Positions 34,951 through 43,314 of a stretch of DNA of 64,000 nucleotides are shown here, piece by piece (position 1 is the stretch's first letter; every line of letters starts with the position of its first letter). The DNA comes from Candidatus Zixiibacteriota bacterium (GTDB lineage: Bacteria > Zixibacteria > MSB-5A5 > GN15 > FEB-12): contig JAGNLV010000001.1 of NCBI GenBank assembly GCA_017999435.1, positions 156,501 to 220,500 of the forward strand, in the 5' to 3' direction. The notes beneath the pieces were generated by a model. That model was not told the origin of the DNA and did not search any database. It saw only the letters and a program-made list of their open reading frames with translations. Both the position numbers and the translations under genes were made by a program.

Positions 34951-37545
34951 CTAGCATGCCGGCGCCGGACCGCCCCGAAACAGGTACGAAATCAGGTAGG
35001 TGAGATCGGCAACCGTGAACCCCCCGTCGTTGGTGACGTCGGCAGCCTGCAGGCACATCGGCGGCGGCCCCCCTCGGAACGTCCAGGCAATCAAATACGT
35101 GATGTCGGAAACGTTGATGGCCGCCGGTCCGCTCATCGTATTGACATCGCCGCACTTGAATTCGAGAAGTCTCAGGGTGTCGGTCCCCAAACCGAACCCG
35201 TCGTCGTCGCTCAGGTAGATCGTCTGCTGCCCGGTGGCCGGGATGAGCGCGGCGCAAATCGTGACCGCACCGTCCGATTGGCCCTCAGTGACAACATTGC
35301 CGCTCGGATCGTACAGGCGCACCCACGACACAACATCCCCCGACACGCGCGACGCTTGGATTACTACCCGATCCCCGACCGTCGCCAAAAACCGGTGCAG
35401 CCGGATGCGGGGAAACGAGTCGATGACCTCCGCCGCCACGTCGCCGAACGCCATGGTCCCCGCCCCTATCGGACGGTTGACACATTGGAGCGTGACGCCG
35501 TATTCCCCCATTTGGTAGCCGTCTTCATCGCTGACGTACAGCGTGTAAGTCCCCGAGAAATTCAGGGTAACGTCGTACAGCTCGGCGCGGTCGTAGCTGG
35601 GCCACATCGGTCCCGCGTCGGCCAGCAGACTGCCATCCGGACGATAGATCCGAATCCACGGATTCACTTCGCCCGAGATCCGGTTGGCGCGGACAATAAG
35701 CCTATCCCCGCTCTGTCCGGCGAACCGGTACACGTGCCACCGCGGCACCGCATCGACGGTATCCGCGATCAGATCATTGTAGGCGGCCGGGTAAACTTCG
35801 CCCGGATCGTTGATGCACTCAAGCATCATCGCGTAGGAACCCGTCTGGTACCCGTCTTCGTCGCTCACATACAGCGTGTACGTGCCCGTCTGCGAGAGGA
35901 GCTGGTCGTAGAGCTCGGTGCGCTCATAGCCCGGCCACAACGGACCTGCTTCCGCCAGCAGGCTGCCGTCGGGCCGATACAGCCGCACCCACGGGTTCAA
36001 GTCGCCGGACGTCCGGTTCAACCGTATGCACACCTGTTCCCCGACCGCGCCGTCAAAACGGAACAGGTACATCTCCGGCACATCGGCCACCTGACCGCTG
36101 ACAAGTTCACCGTACCCGGCCGTCACTGCGCCAACCGGCCGGTTGACACATTGCAGCGTGACATGGTACTGGCCCAGCTGGTACCCGTCCTCATCGGCCA
36201 CAAGCAGCGTGTGAGTCCCGGTCTGGGAGAGATTCAGATCGAACAACTCGGCCCGCTCGTAATTCGGCCACAGCGGCCCCGCTTCCGCCAGCAGACTCCC
36301 GTCGGGTCGGTACACCCGGACGCAGGGGTTTACCTCCCCGCTCGTCCGATTGACCCGGAAGATCGCCCGATCCCCGATCTGCCCCTCGAAACGGTAGAGC
36401 CGGAAGCGCGGCGCCGTCTCCAGCGTGTCTTCAAGGAGGTCGTCGTACACGACTGCCTTCGCCCCCAAGGGACGATTCACACACTCGACAGTGAGCGCGA
36501 ACTCCCCGAGCTGGGAGCCGTCATCGTCGCTCACGTACACGGTGTACTGCCCCGTTTGCAGGAGGCTTTGGTCGAACAGCTCGGTCCGGTCGTTGCCCGG
36601 CCACACGGGGCCGGCCTCGGCCACCAGACCGCCGTCCGGGCGGTACAAACGCAGGTGCGGGTTGAGTTCCCCCGAAGACCGATTCACCCGCAGGACCACC
36701 CGGTCGCCGATCTGGCCGGAGAATCGATACAGCTCCATTTCGGGCACCGCCGAAATCGTCGCACTGACCAGGCCGTGGTAGACCATATCCTCCGCCCCGA
36801 CGGGCCGGTTCACGCACTGCAACGTGAAGGCCAGTTCGCCGAGCTGGAACCCGTCGTCGTCGATCACGCACACCGTGTATGTCCCGTTCTGCGTCAACCC
36901 CTGATCGAACAGCTCCGTGCGCTCGTACGCACTCCACATCGGGTCGGCCGTCGCCTGAAGGCTTCCGTCCGGACGGTACAGCCGCAGGTGCGGGTTCAGT
37001 TCTCCCGCGGTCCGATTCGCGCGCAGGATTACGCGGTCCCCGGCCAGCCCGGAGAAGCGGTAGAGTTTTATCTCGGGAACGGCTGTGAGCGTGTCGGACC
37101 GCACATCGTCATACGCCGCAGTCTCCGCCCCGGTCGGCCGATTCACACACTCCAGCGTCACCGCGTAGTCTCCCCACTGCAGACCGTCATCATCGGCCAC
37201 ACAGAGGCGGTAGCTCCCCCCTTGCGGCAGGGCCTGATCGAGTATCTCCGTCCGGTCGTAGGCCGACCACAGCGGTCCGGCCTCCGCCAGAAGGCTGCCG
37301 TCCGGACGGTACAGCCGGACGAGCGGGTTGAGTTCCCCTGCCGTTCGGTTCACGCGAATGAGCACGACATCGCCGACCTGACCGGCAAACGTGAACGTGT
37401 CCACTTCCTGCCAGGCGCTGATCGCACGGTCGCGGAGATCGTGGTACGCGATTCCCTCGTCCGCCTGGACCGATCCGCCCCATGCCGCCAGCGCACTCAC
37501 AAGCACCGCTGCCGGCGCCACAAACCTCGCCACACTTCGGACCAT
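34951..37545 (-). CDS. secreted seven-repeat protein with C-terminal dockerin
   Basis: 864 residues: a signal peptide (1-28), then seven tandem repeats of about 105-110 residues (roughly 30 to 790), each with the pattern FxGxxGDxVxxRxNRxxGELNPxxRLYRPDGSL...DDDGxQxGxYxxTLxCVNRP. They look like bacterial pre-peptidase C-terminal (PPC-like) beta-sandwich domains. The seventh is the most divergent. The last 65 residues are a type I dockerin-like pair of Ca-binding units (GDVNTMSGPAAINVSDITYL and ADVTNDGGFTVADLTYL). There is no catalytic domain. It is probably an exported surface or structural protein attached through its dockerin; no cohesin partner is seen in the window. Confidence 0.85.
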   Translation of the reverse strand: MVRSVARFVAPAAVLVSALAAWGGSVQADEGIAYHDLRDRAISAWQEVDTFTFAGQVGDVVLIRVNRTAGELNPLVRLYRPDGSLLAEAGPLWSAYDRTEILDQALPQGGSYRLCVADDDGLQWGDYAVTLECVNRPTGAETAAYDDVRSDTLTAVPEIKLYRFSGLAGDRVILRANRTAGELNPHLRLYRPDGSLQATADPMWSAYERTELFDQGLTQNGTYTVCVIDDDGFQLGELAFTLQCVNRPVGAEDMVYHGLVSATISAVPEMELYRFSGQIGDRVVLRVNRSSGELNPHLRLYRPDGGLVAEAGPVWPGNDRTELFDQSLLQTGQYTVYVSDDDGSQLGEFALTVECVNRPLGAKAVVYDDLLEDTLETAPRFRLYRFEGQIGDRAIFRVNRTSGEVNPCVRVYRPDGSLLAEAGPLWPNYERAELFDLNLSQTGTHTLLVADEDGYQLGQYHVTLQCVNRPVGAVTAGYGELVSGQVADVPEMYLFRFDGAVGEQVCIRLNRTSGDLNPWVRLYRPDGSLLAEAGPLWPGYERTELYDQLLSQTGTYTLYVSDEDGYQTGSYAMMLECINDPGEVYPAAYNDLIADTVDAVPRWHVYRFAGQSGDRLIVRANRISGEVNPWIRIYRPDGSLLADAGPMWPSYDRAELYDVTLNFSGTYTLYVSDEDGYQMGEYGVTLQCVNRPIGAGTMAFGDVAAEVIDSFPRIRLHRFLATVGDRVVIQASRVSGDVVSWVRLYDPSGNVVTEGQSDGAVTICAALIPATGQQTIYLSDDDGFGLGTDTLRLLEFKCGDVNTMSGPAAINVSDITYLIAWTFRGGPPPMCLQAADVTNDGGFTVADLTYLISYLFRGGPAPAC

Positions 37546-37673
37546 GAAGACCTCCTGCGCGTTTCACCCGCTGCGTCGCCGCTCTCCGGTATCGGTTAAT
37601 CAGCCTGCGGCGCGCGCCGGGAACGAACGAGCCGCCCTCGGCCAAACGCTCCCGACCCGCGGATAAGATAGGA

Positions 37674-37702
37674 TATAATGATATATGTCTGTCCGCTGTC
37701 AA
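37674..37702 (-). promoter_or_regulatory. predicted proximal promoter of the repeat protein
   Basis: Reading leftward: perfect TTGACA, 17-base spacer, ATTATA (TATATC at 19 bases), about 130 bases before the ATG at 37545. Confidence 0.5.
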
Positions 37703-37716
37703 TCCCTGTGTACCCT

Positions 37717-37791
37717 GCGCCCAAGGGGCCGGGACTAATCGCCGCTTCACTGCAATCCCGAGATTCACCAATCGCGAGCTGCCGGGGCGCA
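37717..37791 (-). ncRNA. candidate structured leader or small RNA
   Basis: About 75 bases starting right after the distal promoter, closed by a GCGCCC/GGGCGC stem and containing an inner CGGGA/TCCCG hairpin and a GATT/AATC hairpin. It does not have tRNA D- or T-arm features and matches no riboswitch I know. Confidence 0.25.
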
Positions 37792-37798
37792 TTCAATA

Positions 37799-37827
37799 GT
37801 ATACTATCCCCTCCTCGTTCTGTCAAC
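37799..37827 (-). promoter_or_regulatory. predicted distal promoter upstream of the repeat protein
   Basis: Reading leftward: TTGACA, 17-base spacer, TATACT, an almost ideal vegetative promoter. Its -10 region is inside the 12-base palindrome ATAGTATACTAT (37797-37808). It lies just downstream of the acidic-protein gene and about 250 bases before the repeat-protein start. Confidence 0.6.
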
Positions 37828-37878
37828 GCCCTTCGGGCCGCGGCGCGAAGCAGAGCGGCCGGAGCCCCCGCCCGCACG

Positions 37879-38379
37879 TCACTGGATATCGAAAGGGTCT
37901 TCCTCTTCCTCCGCGAACTCATCCGCGGCGCCGGCGATCTCCCGCACTGTCACGTAGTCATCGTACCACGGCGTCCGCACCGAGGCCTGATAGACCAGCG
38001 GTCCGTGCGGGAATATGATCCCGACATGCCCGATCTCCCCGTCGTGCTTGTCGAGTTTCTCCAGCATCTGGAGCATCTTCGTGCGCCCCTCTTCGTACTC
38101 CTCGTCGACCGCCGCGTCCTCGACATCCGCCCGCAAGAGCTCCATGTCGATCCGGTCGAAATCGATCACGACCGCTTTCACGCCCACACTCTGCGCGAAA
38201 TCGAGAAACTCCCGCCAGTCGCCGTCTCCGTCCGCCACCCAGACGACGCGGGGCGCCTCCGCCCCGCCGGGTCCGATCAGGCGGCCGCGCATCACCCGGA
38301 TCCCCCGGCCGGCGGCCTCCTGCTTGATCTGCGCGATCTCCCGGGCGATGTCCCCGGCGACTGCTCCCAGCATGTACAT
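37879..38379 (-). CDS. acidic cytoplasmic protein of unknown function
   Basis: 166 residues from the ATG at 38379 (MYMLG; GAGG six bases upstream). The protein is soluble, with alternating strands and helices (VVWVADGDGDWREFLDFAQ, KAVVIDFDRIDMELL), and ends in a run of eight acidic residues out of about ten (DEFAEEEEDPFDIQ). No known family is recognised. It has its own promoter at 38449-38477 and sits alone between the dockerin protein and the HMG-CoA synthase set. Confidence 0.65.
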   Translation of the reverse strand: MYMLGAVAGDIAREIAQIKQEAAGRGIRVMRGRLIGPGGAEAPRVVWVADGDGDWREFLDFAQSVGVKAVVIDFDRIDMELLRADVEDAAVDEEYEEGRTKMLQMLEKLDKHDGEIGHVGIIFPHGPLVYQASVRTPWYDDYVTVREIAGAADEFAEEEEDPFDIQ

Positions 38380-38448
38380 CTGATTCCTCGCTTTCCTGCT
38401 CTCGCTAGAGGCGTTTCGTGGTCGGGCGCTGTCCTGAAGCCGACGGGG

Positions 38449-38477
38449 AATATACCGCGGCGCGGGCGGCGGCGCAA
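38449..38477 (-). promoter_or_regulatory. predicted promoter of the acidic-protein gene
   Basis: Reading leftward: TTGCGC, 17-base spacer, TATATT; leader of about 60 bases. Confidence 0.5.
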
Positions 38478-38576
38478 TCGAAGTTGACGGCCGGGCGCCT
38501 TCTGTCCTCGTGAGCCGCAAAAGAAACCGCCGGGCGTTTCCGCCCGGCGGCGCCTGGTGTCAATTCCCGAACGGCC

Positions 38577-38978
38577 TCACCACCACTTCGGCACGAACTT
38601 GTACCCGTAGCTCAGCACCCCGTGGTGTTCCTCGGTCTGGATCCGGCGGAACTCGATCCGCACTTCCATTCCGATTTTCACCTCGTCCACGTTGCAGTCG
38701 GTCATCTGCCCGAACAGCCGGGTGCCGTCGGTCAGTTGCACGATCGCCAGGGCATAGGGGGCCATGTCCCCCCACTGCGAGGGAGCCACCCGCACCACCG
38801 TGTAGGTGACGATCTTCCCGGTGTCGGGGAGCCGCACCGTCTCGCGCTCGGTGTCGCGGTTTTCGGGGTCGATTGAGCGCGGCGGGAAATAGGTCTTGCC
38901 GCTCTTTTTGAATCTCACGGCCTCGAGGCGGTACCGCTGCGGGTACTCGCGCCAATTGCGCGAACTGAACATAGCCAT
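38577..38978 (-). CDS. DUF35 OB-fold protein, HMG-CoA synthase/thiolase partner
   Basis: 133 residues from the ATG at 38978, which shares one base with the thiolase stop (TGATG). The C-terminal half is the OB-fold acyl-CoA-associated domain of the DUF35 family (YTVVRV, YALAIVQLTDGTRLFGQ). The N-terminal part, which in most members is a zinc ribbon with four Cys and the motif FPPR between them, keeps YFPPR but has none of the cysteines. In archaea such a protein bridges thiolase and HMG-CoA synthase; the gene order here is the same. Confidence 0.85.
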   Translation of the reverse strand: MAMFSSRNWREYPQRYRLEAVRFKKSGKTYFPPRSIDPENRDTERETVRLPDTGKIVTYTVVRVAPSQWGDMAPYALAIVQLTDGTRLFGQMTDCNVDEVKIGMEVRIEFRRIQTEEHHGVLSYGYKFVPKWW

Positions 38979-40138
38979 CACGCCACCTCCATGATGTGAA
39001 CGACCGAGGAACCGCCGGACCCGCCCATGTTCTGCGCCATCCCAATGCGGAGGTTCCCCTTGATCTGGCGGCCGCCTTCGGCCTGGCGCGTGAGCTGTTT
39101 GAACACCTCGACCGCCTGGGCGATCCCTGTGGCTCCGACCGGGTGCCCCTTCGACTTCAGGCCGCCCGAGGGGTTGACCGGGAACTTGCCGTCCAGCGCC
39201 GTCTCCCCGGCCAGGGTGGCCGGACCGGCACCGCCCGGCTTGTACACGCCCATCGACTCGAGCACCACGAGTTCCGCGATCGTGAAACAGTCGTGGACCT
39301 CGGCGAACTGGACGTCGGTGATCTTCCGCCCGGCCTGCTGGAGCGCCCGCGCCGTCGCCAGGGCGGCCGCTTTGATCGTCGTGAGGTCGGCCCGCTGGGC
39401 CAACTGGATCGTGTCGGTCGCCGCGCCGGACCCGATGATCCGCACGTACGGGCGTCCGAGCTTTTTGGCGACTTCCTCGCTGCACAGAATCGCCGCTGCC
39501 GCCCCGTCGGTGATCGGCGAGCAGTCGAGAATGCGCAGCGGGTCGGCCACCATGACCGAGCTCTCGACCGTCTCCGGTTTCACCGGAAACGGGTACTGGG
39601 CGAATGGATTCATCGACCCGTTGCGGTGGTTCTTTACCGCCACGGCCGTCAGCATCGCCCGCGTGGTCCCGTACCTGGCCATGTGCGCGTGCGCCATCAT
39701 GGCGTAGAGCCCGGGGAAGGTGGCCCCGTTGAACACTTCGTACTCCTGGTCGGCCGCGGTGGCCAGCGCCGCGGTCGCCTGGTCGCCGGTGCAGTCGGTC
39801 ATTTTCTCGGCTCCGCCGGCCATCACAATCTCGGCCGCCCCCGCGGCCACCTCGAAATAGGCCGCCCGGAGCGCCATGCCCCCCGAGGCGCAGGCGCTCT
39901 CGACCCGCATCGCCGGCAGCCCCGGCATTCCCATGTAGTCCGCCATGAGCGACCCGAGATGCTCCTGCTGGACAAACAACCCGCCCGACATGCACCCCAC
40001 GTAGAGGGAGTCGAGATGGTCGACGCCCGCGTTCTTTATCGCTTCACCGGCCGCGTCGGCAAAGAGCTGGCGCAGCGAGGTGCGCCACACTTCGCCCCAC
40101 TGGCTCATGCCGACCCCGGCGATACACACCGTTCTCAT
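38978..40138 (-). CDS. archaeal/SCP-x-type acetoacetyl-CoA thiolase
   Basis: 386 residues of the SCP2/archaeal thiolase branch. Cys83 in SACASGGMAL is the nucleophile; the EVHDCFTIAELV and KGHPVGATG motifs carry the other active-site parts. The C-terminal NMGGSGGSSVVHI has no second Cys, as usual in this branch. It forms acetoacetyl-CoA, which the HMG-CoA synthase encoded 11 bases upstream can use directly. The two genes and the DUF35 gene make a compact operon. Confidence 0.92.
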   Translation of the reverse strand: MRTVCIAGVGMSQWGEVWRTSLRQLFADAAGEAIKNAGVDHLDSLYVGCMSGGLFVQQEHLGSLMADYMGMPGLPAMRVESACASGGMALRAAYFEVAAGAAEIVMAGGAEKMTDCTGDQATAALATAADQEYEVFNGATFPGLYAMMAHAHMARYGTTRAMLTAVAVKNHRNGSMNPFAQYPFPVKPETVESSVMVADPLRILDCSPITDGAAAAILCSEEVAKKLGRPYVRIIGSGAATDTIQLAQRADLTTIKAAALATARALQQAGRKITDVQFAEVHDCFTIAELVVLESMGVYKPGGAGPATLAGETALDGKFPVNPSGGLKSKGHPVGATGIAQAVEVFKQLTRQAEGGRQIKGNLRIGMAQNMGGSGGSSVVHIMEVA

Positions 40139-40149
40139 TCTTTCTCCTC

Positions 40150-41199
40150 CTACGCGTTCTTGCGGATTTTGCGCCGGAACTTGGCATAGGTGCCGTAGTC
40201 GACATAGGTGAGGTTTTCATCGAGCAGCTTGTGCGTCCTGATTGTCAGGTCCCGCACCTTGTCGATCCGGTCCGTGACCTTCCAGATGAACGCATCCGAG
40301 CCCGCGCCCGAACCGTATGAACACATCATGATCAGGTCCCCCGGTTTGGCCGTGTCGAGCGTCGCCGTCAGGCCGATCGGCGAGGCTCCCGAGTAGGTGT
40401 TCCCCAAGCGGGGGGACAGCCAGCCCGGATCGATCTGCGCCTGGGTGAACCCCAGTTCCAGCGCCACCCGCTGCGGGAACTTCCCGTTCGGCTGGTGGAA
40501 CACCGCCCACTGGAAATCCTGCGGCTTCATCCCCGATTTCTTCAGGATGGCGGTGGTAGCGCCTTTCGTGTGCGCGAAATAGGCCTCTTCGCCGGTAAAC
40601 CGGCCGCCGTGCTGCGGGTAGAACTCGTGCTCGCGGCGCCAGAAATCGGGCATGTCGGTCATGTAGGAATGGGTGTAGAGACATTCGGCGATGAGGTTGT
40701 CCTTGCCCATGATGAACGCCCCGGCCCCGGCCGCGGCCGAGAATTCGAGCGCGTCCGAGGGAGCGCCCTGTGAGGTGTCGGCCGCGATCGCCAGCGCGTA
40801 CTTCATGAACCCCGACTCCACGTGGCTGAGCGCGACAAACATCGCCTCCGACCCCGCTTTGCAGGCGAACTCAAAATCGGCGCAGTGCAGATCCGGCGTC
40901 GCCCCGATCGCCTCCCCCACCGTCGTTCCCGAGGGCTTCACCGCGTAGGGGTGCGATTCCGAGCCGATGTAGATCGCCCCGATATCTTTCGGGTCCACCG
41001 TCTGCGCCCGAATGAGGGCGCGCCGGGCCGCCTCCACCGACAGCGTAATGGTGTCCATGTCGGGCGGCGGAACCGATTTTTCCCGCAGCATCAGGCCCTT
41101 CTTATAGCTGGGCGCGTCCGCCCCCCACACCTTGGCGATCTCTTCGACTTTGATCCGGTGCCGGGGCAGATGGCAGCCGTAGCCAACGATACCTGCCAT
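40150..41199 (-). CDS. archaeal-type hydroxymethylglutaryl-CoA synthase
   Basis: 349 residues, the length of the archaeal (not the eukaryotic/Gram-positive) HMG-CoA synthases. It starts GIVGYGCHLPRHRIK; the catalytic Cys is Cys113 in FACKAGSEAM, with Glu82 region ESHPY and His235 in FHQPNGKFP. It condenses acetyl-CoA with acetoacetyl-CoA. In archaea it works in a channelling complex with thiolase and DUF35 protein, both encoded next to it here. The product could feed a mevalonate route, or connect with leucine breakdown, whose HMG-CoA-forming steps are encoded a few kb away. Confidence 0.92.
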   Translation of the reverse strand: MAGIVGYGCHLPRHRIKVEEIAKVWGADAPSYKKGLMLREKSVPPPDMDTITLSVEAARRALIRAQTVDPKDIGAIYIGSESHPYAVKPSGTTVGEAIGATPDLHCADFEFACKAGSEAMFVALSHVESGFMKYALAIAADTSQGAPSDALEFSAAAGAGAFIMGKDNLIAECLYTHSYMTDMPDFWRREHEFYPQHGGRFTGEEAYFAHTKGATTAILKKSGMKPQDFQWAVFHQPNGKFPQRVALELGFTQAQIDPGWLSPRLGNTYSGASPIGLTATLDTAKPGDLIMMCSYGSGAGSDAFIWKVTDRIDKVRDLTIRTHKLLDENLTYVDYGTYAKFRRKIRKNA

Positions 41200-41269
41200 A
41201 CCTCAACCTCGTTCTGTATTGGTTAGCCGTTGCGAAACAACGTCTTTTGCTGTCCTGTCCATTGGGCCG

Positions 41270-41298
41270 AACATACGCATTTGGCGGCGGCAACACAA
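41270..41298 (-). promoter_or_regulatory. possible promoter of the HMG-CoA synthase operon
   Basis: Reading leftward: TTGTGT, 17-base spacer, TATGTT, with a leader of about 65 bases. Confidence 0.35.
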
Positions 41299-41439
41299 GC
41301 CCGCCGACCCGGGGGCAGCGCAATTTCCGACATTTTCGCGTTCCCGCGGTCCCCCCGGCCATCCCGCCCCGCTCTCGGCGCCGCATCCGCCGCGAATCTT
41401 TGGCTCACCCCGACCGCCGCCCCCGCCGATACTAGCCCT

Positions 41440-42033
41440 ATGCTCCCGATTTTGGTCTTTTCCGCCCTGCTCTCAGCGGCGACCGCCAATCCGTTCGCCG
41501 ACCTGATCGAGCCGGGCCTCGACAGCAACACCGCCTTCTACGAAGGCGCCGCCCGAACGTATGTCTTCAGCCCCCCCGCCGGCTACCGCCTCGTTCTTGA
41601 GGAAGCGGCCGCGGCCGGGCTGTCGATGGCCTACATCCCGGGCGACCAGGATTTTGACACGGCCGACCTTCTCGTCGGCATCACCATCTACAAGGTCGAC
41701 TCCGCCGCCACCTCCTTCGCCGGCATCATCGCCGAGGATACGGCCGCCATCCGCAGCCACTACGGCGGGCGGATCGAGATGTGGCCGGTCGACTCCATGT
41801 GCAACGCCCAGGGCGAAATCATCCCCACCGTCTACGTCAACGATCCCGCCGCCTTCGTCCCGACCGTGATGGTCTCCTACTACAACGGCGGGGCCGAGAT
41901 CATCATTCTCGAACTGGTCATCAGCCCACGCCAGCCGCGTTTCAAGGCCGAGGCCGTGTTTGAGCTGATTCTCGAACGGTTCAAATCCCTTCGCCGCGGC
42001 GACCCCTCGAAAATCGAATTCGGACAGGGGTAG
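41440..42033 (+). CDS. exported PsbP-like protein (unknown)
   Basis: 197 residues from the ATG at 41440; no clear ribosome-binding site, but the protein begins directly with a signal peptide (1-17). The rest is a single domain with YVFSPPAGYRLVLEE near the start and ILERFKSL near the end, resembling the PsbP/DUF1795 fold, similar in style to the protein at 8770-9534 but without its membrane anchor. Frames further upstream are open but look non-coding. Function unknown. Confidence 0.65.
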   Translation: MLPILVFSALLSAATANPFADLIEPGLDSNTAFYEGAARTYVFSPPAGYRLVLEEAAAAGLSMAYIPGDQDFDTADLLVGITIYKVDSAATSFAGIIAEDTAAIRSHYGGRIEMWPVDSMCNAQGEIIPTVYVNDPAAFVPTVMVSYYNGGAEIIILELVISPRQPRFKAEAVFELILERFKSLRRGDPSKIEFGQG

Positions 42034-42044
42034 GGAACGGCGCG

Positions 42045-42064
42045 CCGGGGCGCGGCCGCCCCGG
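42045..42064 (+). terminator. GC-rich hairpin after the PsbP-like gene
   Basis: Perfect 8-bp stem CCGGGGCG/CGCCCCGG with a 4-base loop, 12 bases after the stop, without a T-run. Confidence 0.35.
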
Positions 42065-42140
42065 AGCGACATCGGAAAACAGCGGCGGGCGACGGTCCGT
42101 GGACCATGCCTCCCCCCTCCGCCTTCGATAAGCCCGGCAA

Positions 42141-42169
42141 TTGACATCTCGTCCCCCTCGCCCTATACT
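42141..42169 (+). promoter_or_regulatory. predicted promoter of the NapH-like gene
   Basis: TTGACA, 17-base spacer, TATACT: near-consensus; start near 42176 and a leader of about 30 bases. Confidence 0.7.
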
Positions 42170-42205
42170 ACCGCAAACAAACCGTCGCTCTCCGAAAGGC
42201 CGCAC

Positions 42206-43195
42206 ATGCACCGTCGTCTGTTGCCGCTCACCGCGCTCTTCTCCGTCCTCTGCGCCGCTCCCCTGCGGGCGGTGGAAGAACACGTGGAGGAGGTCGAACC
42301 GACCGTCTGGGATTTCCTCTTCACCTGGCACTACATGCTCTTCGTGGTGATCGCCGTCATCGGCATGATCCTCGTGATGAACCGCCTGGTCAACAAGTGG
42401 GTGCGAATCGGCGCTATGGCGGCGGTGTTCGTCCTGTTTGGCCTTGACTACCTGTTCCCCCTCCATCCAAGTCCGATGTGCGGGGTGGTGAATCTGATCA
42501 TGTTCAGGATCACGACCGGCATGTTCTTTCCCATCTTTGTAGCCCTCGCCCTGGCCATGTTCGTTCCCAGTCTGGTCGGCCGCAAACTCTTTTGCGGCTG
42601 GGTGTGCCCGCTCGGCGCGTTGCAGGAGCTCGCCAACAAAATTCCCTTCAAGTGGAAATTCAAGCAGTTCAACTTCACCGCCTTCAACGCCGTCCGCCTG
42701 AGCCTCTTTGTCCTCTTCATCCTGACCGTGTTCGCCGTCAAGAACCATGTCGGGCTGCTCGCCGAGCGGCTCGAGGCGGACACGAGCGTCGGCCCCTGGA
42801 CCGCCTTCTCGGCCTACAGCGTCTACGATCCGATCAACTTCTTCGAGCTGCTCCACTGGAGTGTCGATGCGACGTTCATCGTCATGATGGCTGTCTTGCT
42901 CCTGGCCGGCCTCGTGCTCTACCGTCCGTTCTGCTACGGCATTTGCCCGATCGGCGCTCTGACCTGGCTGTGTGAGAAGATCGCGCCGGCCCGCGTCCGC
43001 ATCGACCGCGAGGCCTGCACCGAGTGCATGGATTGCGTGGCGGCCTCCCCATGCCCCACGATCAAACAGATCGTCGAGGGCAAAGTCAAGGTCCTCGCCG
43101 ACTGCACCTCGTGCGGCGAATGCATCAAAGCCTGTGAATACAACGCCCTGAGTTTCGGATTCACGGCCCGGCGGGGCAAACCGGTCCAACCATAG
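42206..43195 (+). CDS. NapH/MauN-like membrane 4Fe-4S ferredoxin protein
   Basis: 329 residues: a cleavable-looking N-terminal segment (1-22), then about five membrane helices. Two conserved Cys motifs sit at helix ends: CGWVCPLGAL (about 131-140) and CYGICPIGAL. Two 4Fe-4S ferredoxin motifs follow at the C-terminus, CTECMDCVAASPCP and CTSCGECIKACEY. This layout is that of NapH/NosR/MauN proteins, which pass electrons from quinol across the membrane. No reductase or partner gene is adjacent, so the acceptor is unknown. Confidence 0.85.
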   Translation: MHRRLLPLTALFSVLCAAPLRAVEEHVEEVEPTVWDFLFTWHYMLFVVIAVIGMILVMNRLVNKWVRIGAMAAVFVLFGLDYLFPLHPSPMCGVVNLIMFRITTGMFFPIFVALALAMFVPSLVGRKLFCGWVCPLGALQELANKIPFKWKFKQFNFTAFNAVRLSLFVLFILTVFAVKNHVGLLAERLEADTSVGPWTAFSAYSVYDPINFFELLHWSVDATFIVMMAVLLLAGLVLYRPFCYGICPIGALTWLCEKIAPARVRIDREACTECMDCVAASPCPTIKQIVEGKVKVLADCTSCGECIKACEYNALSFGFTARRGKPVQP

Positions 43196-43241
43196 CGGCG
43201 CTTTCGCCGGGCCGCCTCATCACGCGAAATCGCCGACGCGG

Positions 43242-43314
43242 GTCAGGACCCTTGTGGTCCTGACATTCTTACCAACGGTGTGAGTAGCCCCGTCAGGACC
43301 CTTGCGGCCCTGAC
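43242..43314. repeat. two-hairpin intergenic repeat element, copy 3
   Basis: Hairpins at 43242-43264 (perfect GTCAGGACC/GGTCCTGAC around CTTGT) and 43292-43314 (GTCAGGACC/GGCCCTGAC), again 50 bases start to start, with a 27-base linker ending AGTAGCCCC. It separates the convergent NapH-like and clpB genes. The second hairpin lies inside the 3' end of clpB and includes its stop codon. Confidence 0.85.

Larger units (their letters stand above)
37546..37878. other. intergenic region with tandem leftward promoters and a possible structured RNA
   Basis: This 333-base gap holds two leftward promoters, at 37674-37702 and 37799-37827. The 90 bases between them can fold (leftward strand) with an outer stem pairing 37786-37791 with 37717-37722 (GCGCCC/GGGCGC) and an inner stem pairing about 37757-37762 with 37729-37734. 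No protein-coding gene is evident. Confidence 0.5.

Noticed and set aside
37717-37791. tRNA gene
   Set aside because: The length and outer stem are tRNA-like, but there is no T-arm TTC motif, no 7-bp acceptor stem and no anticodon arm.
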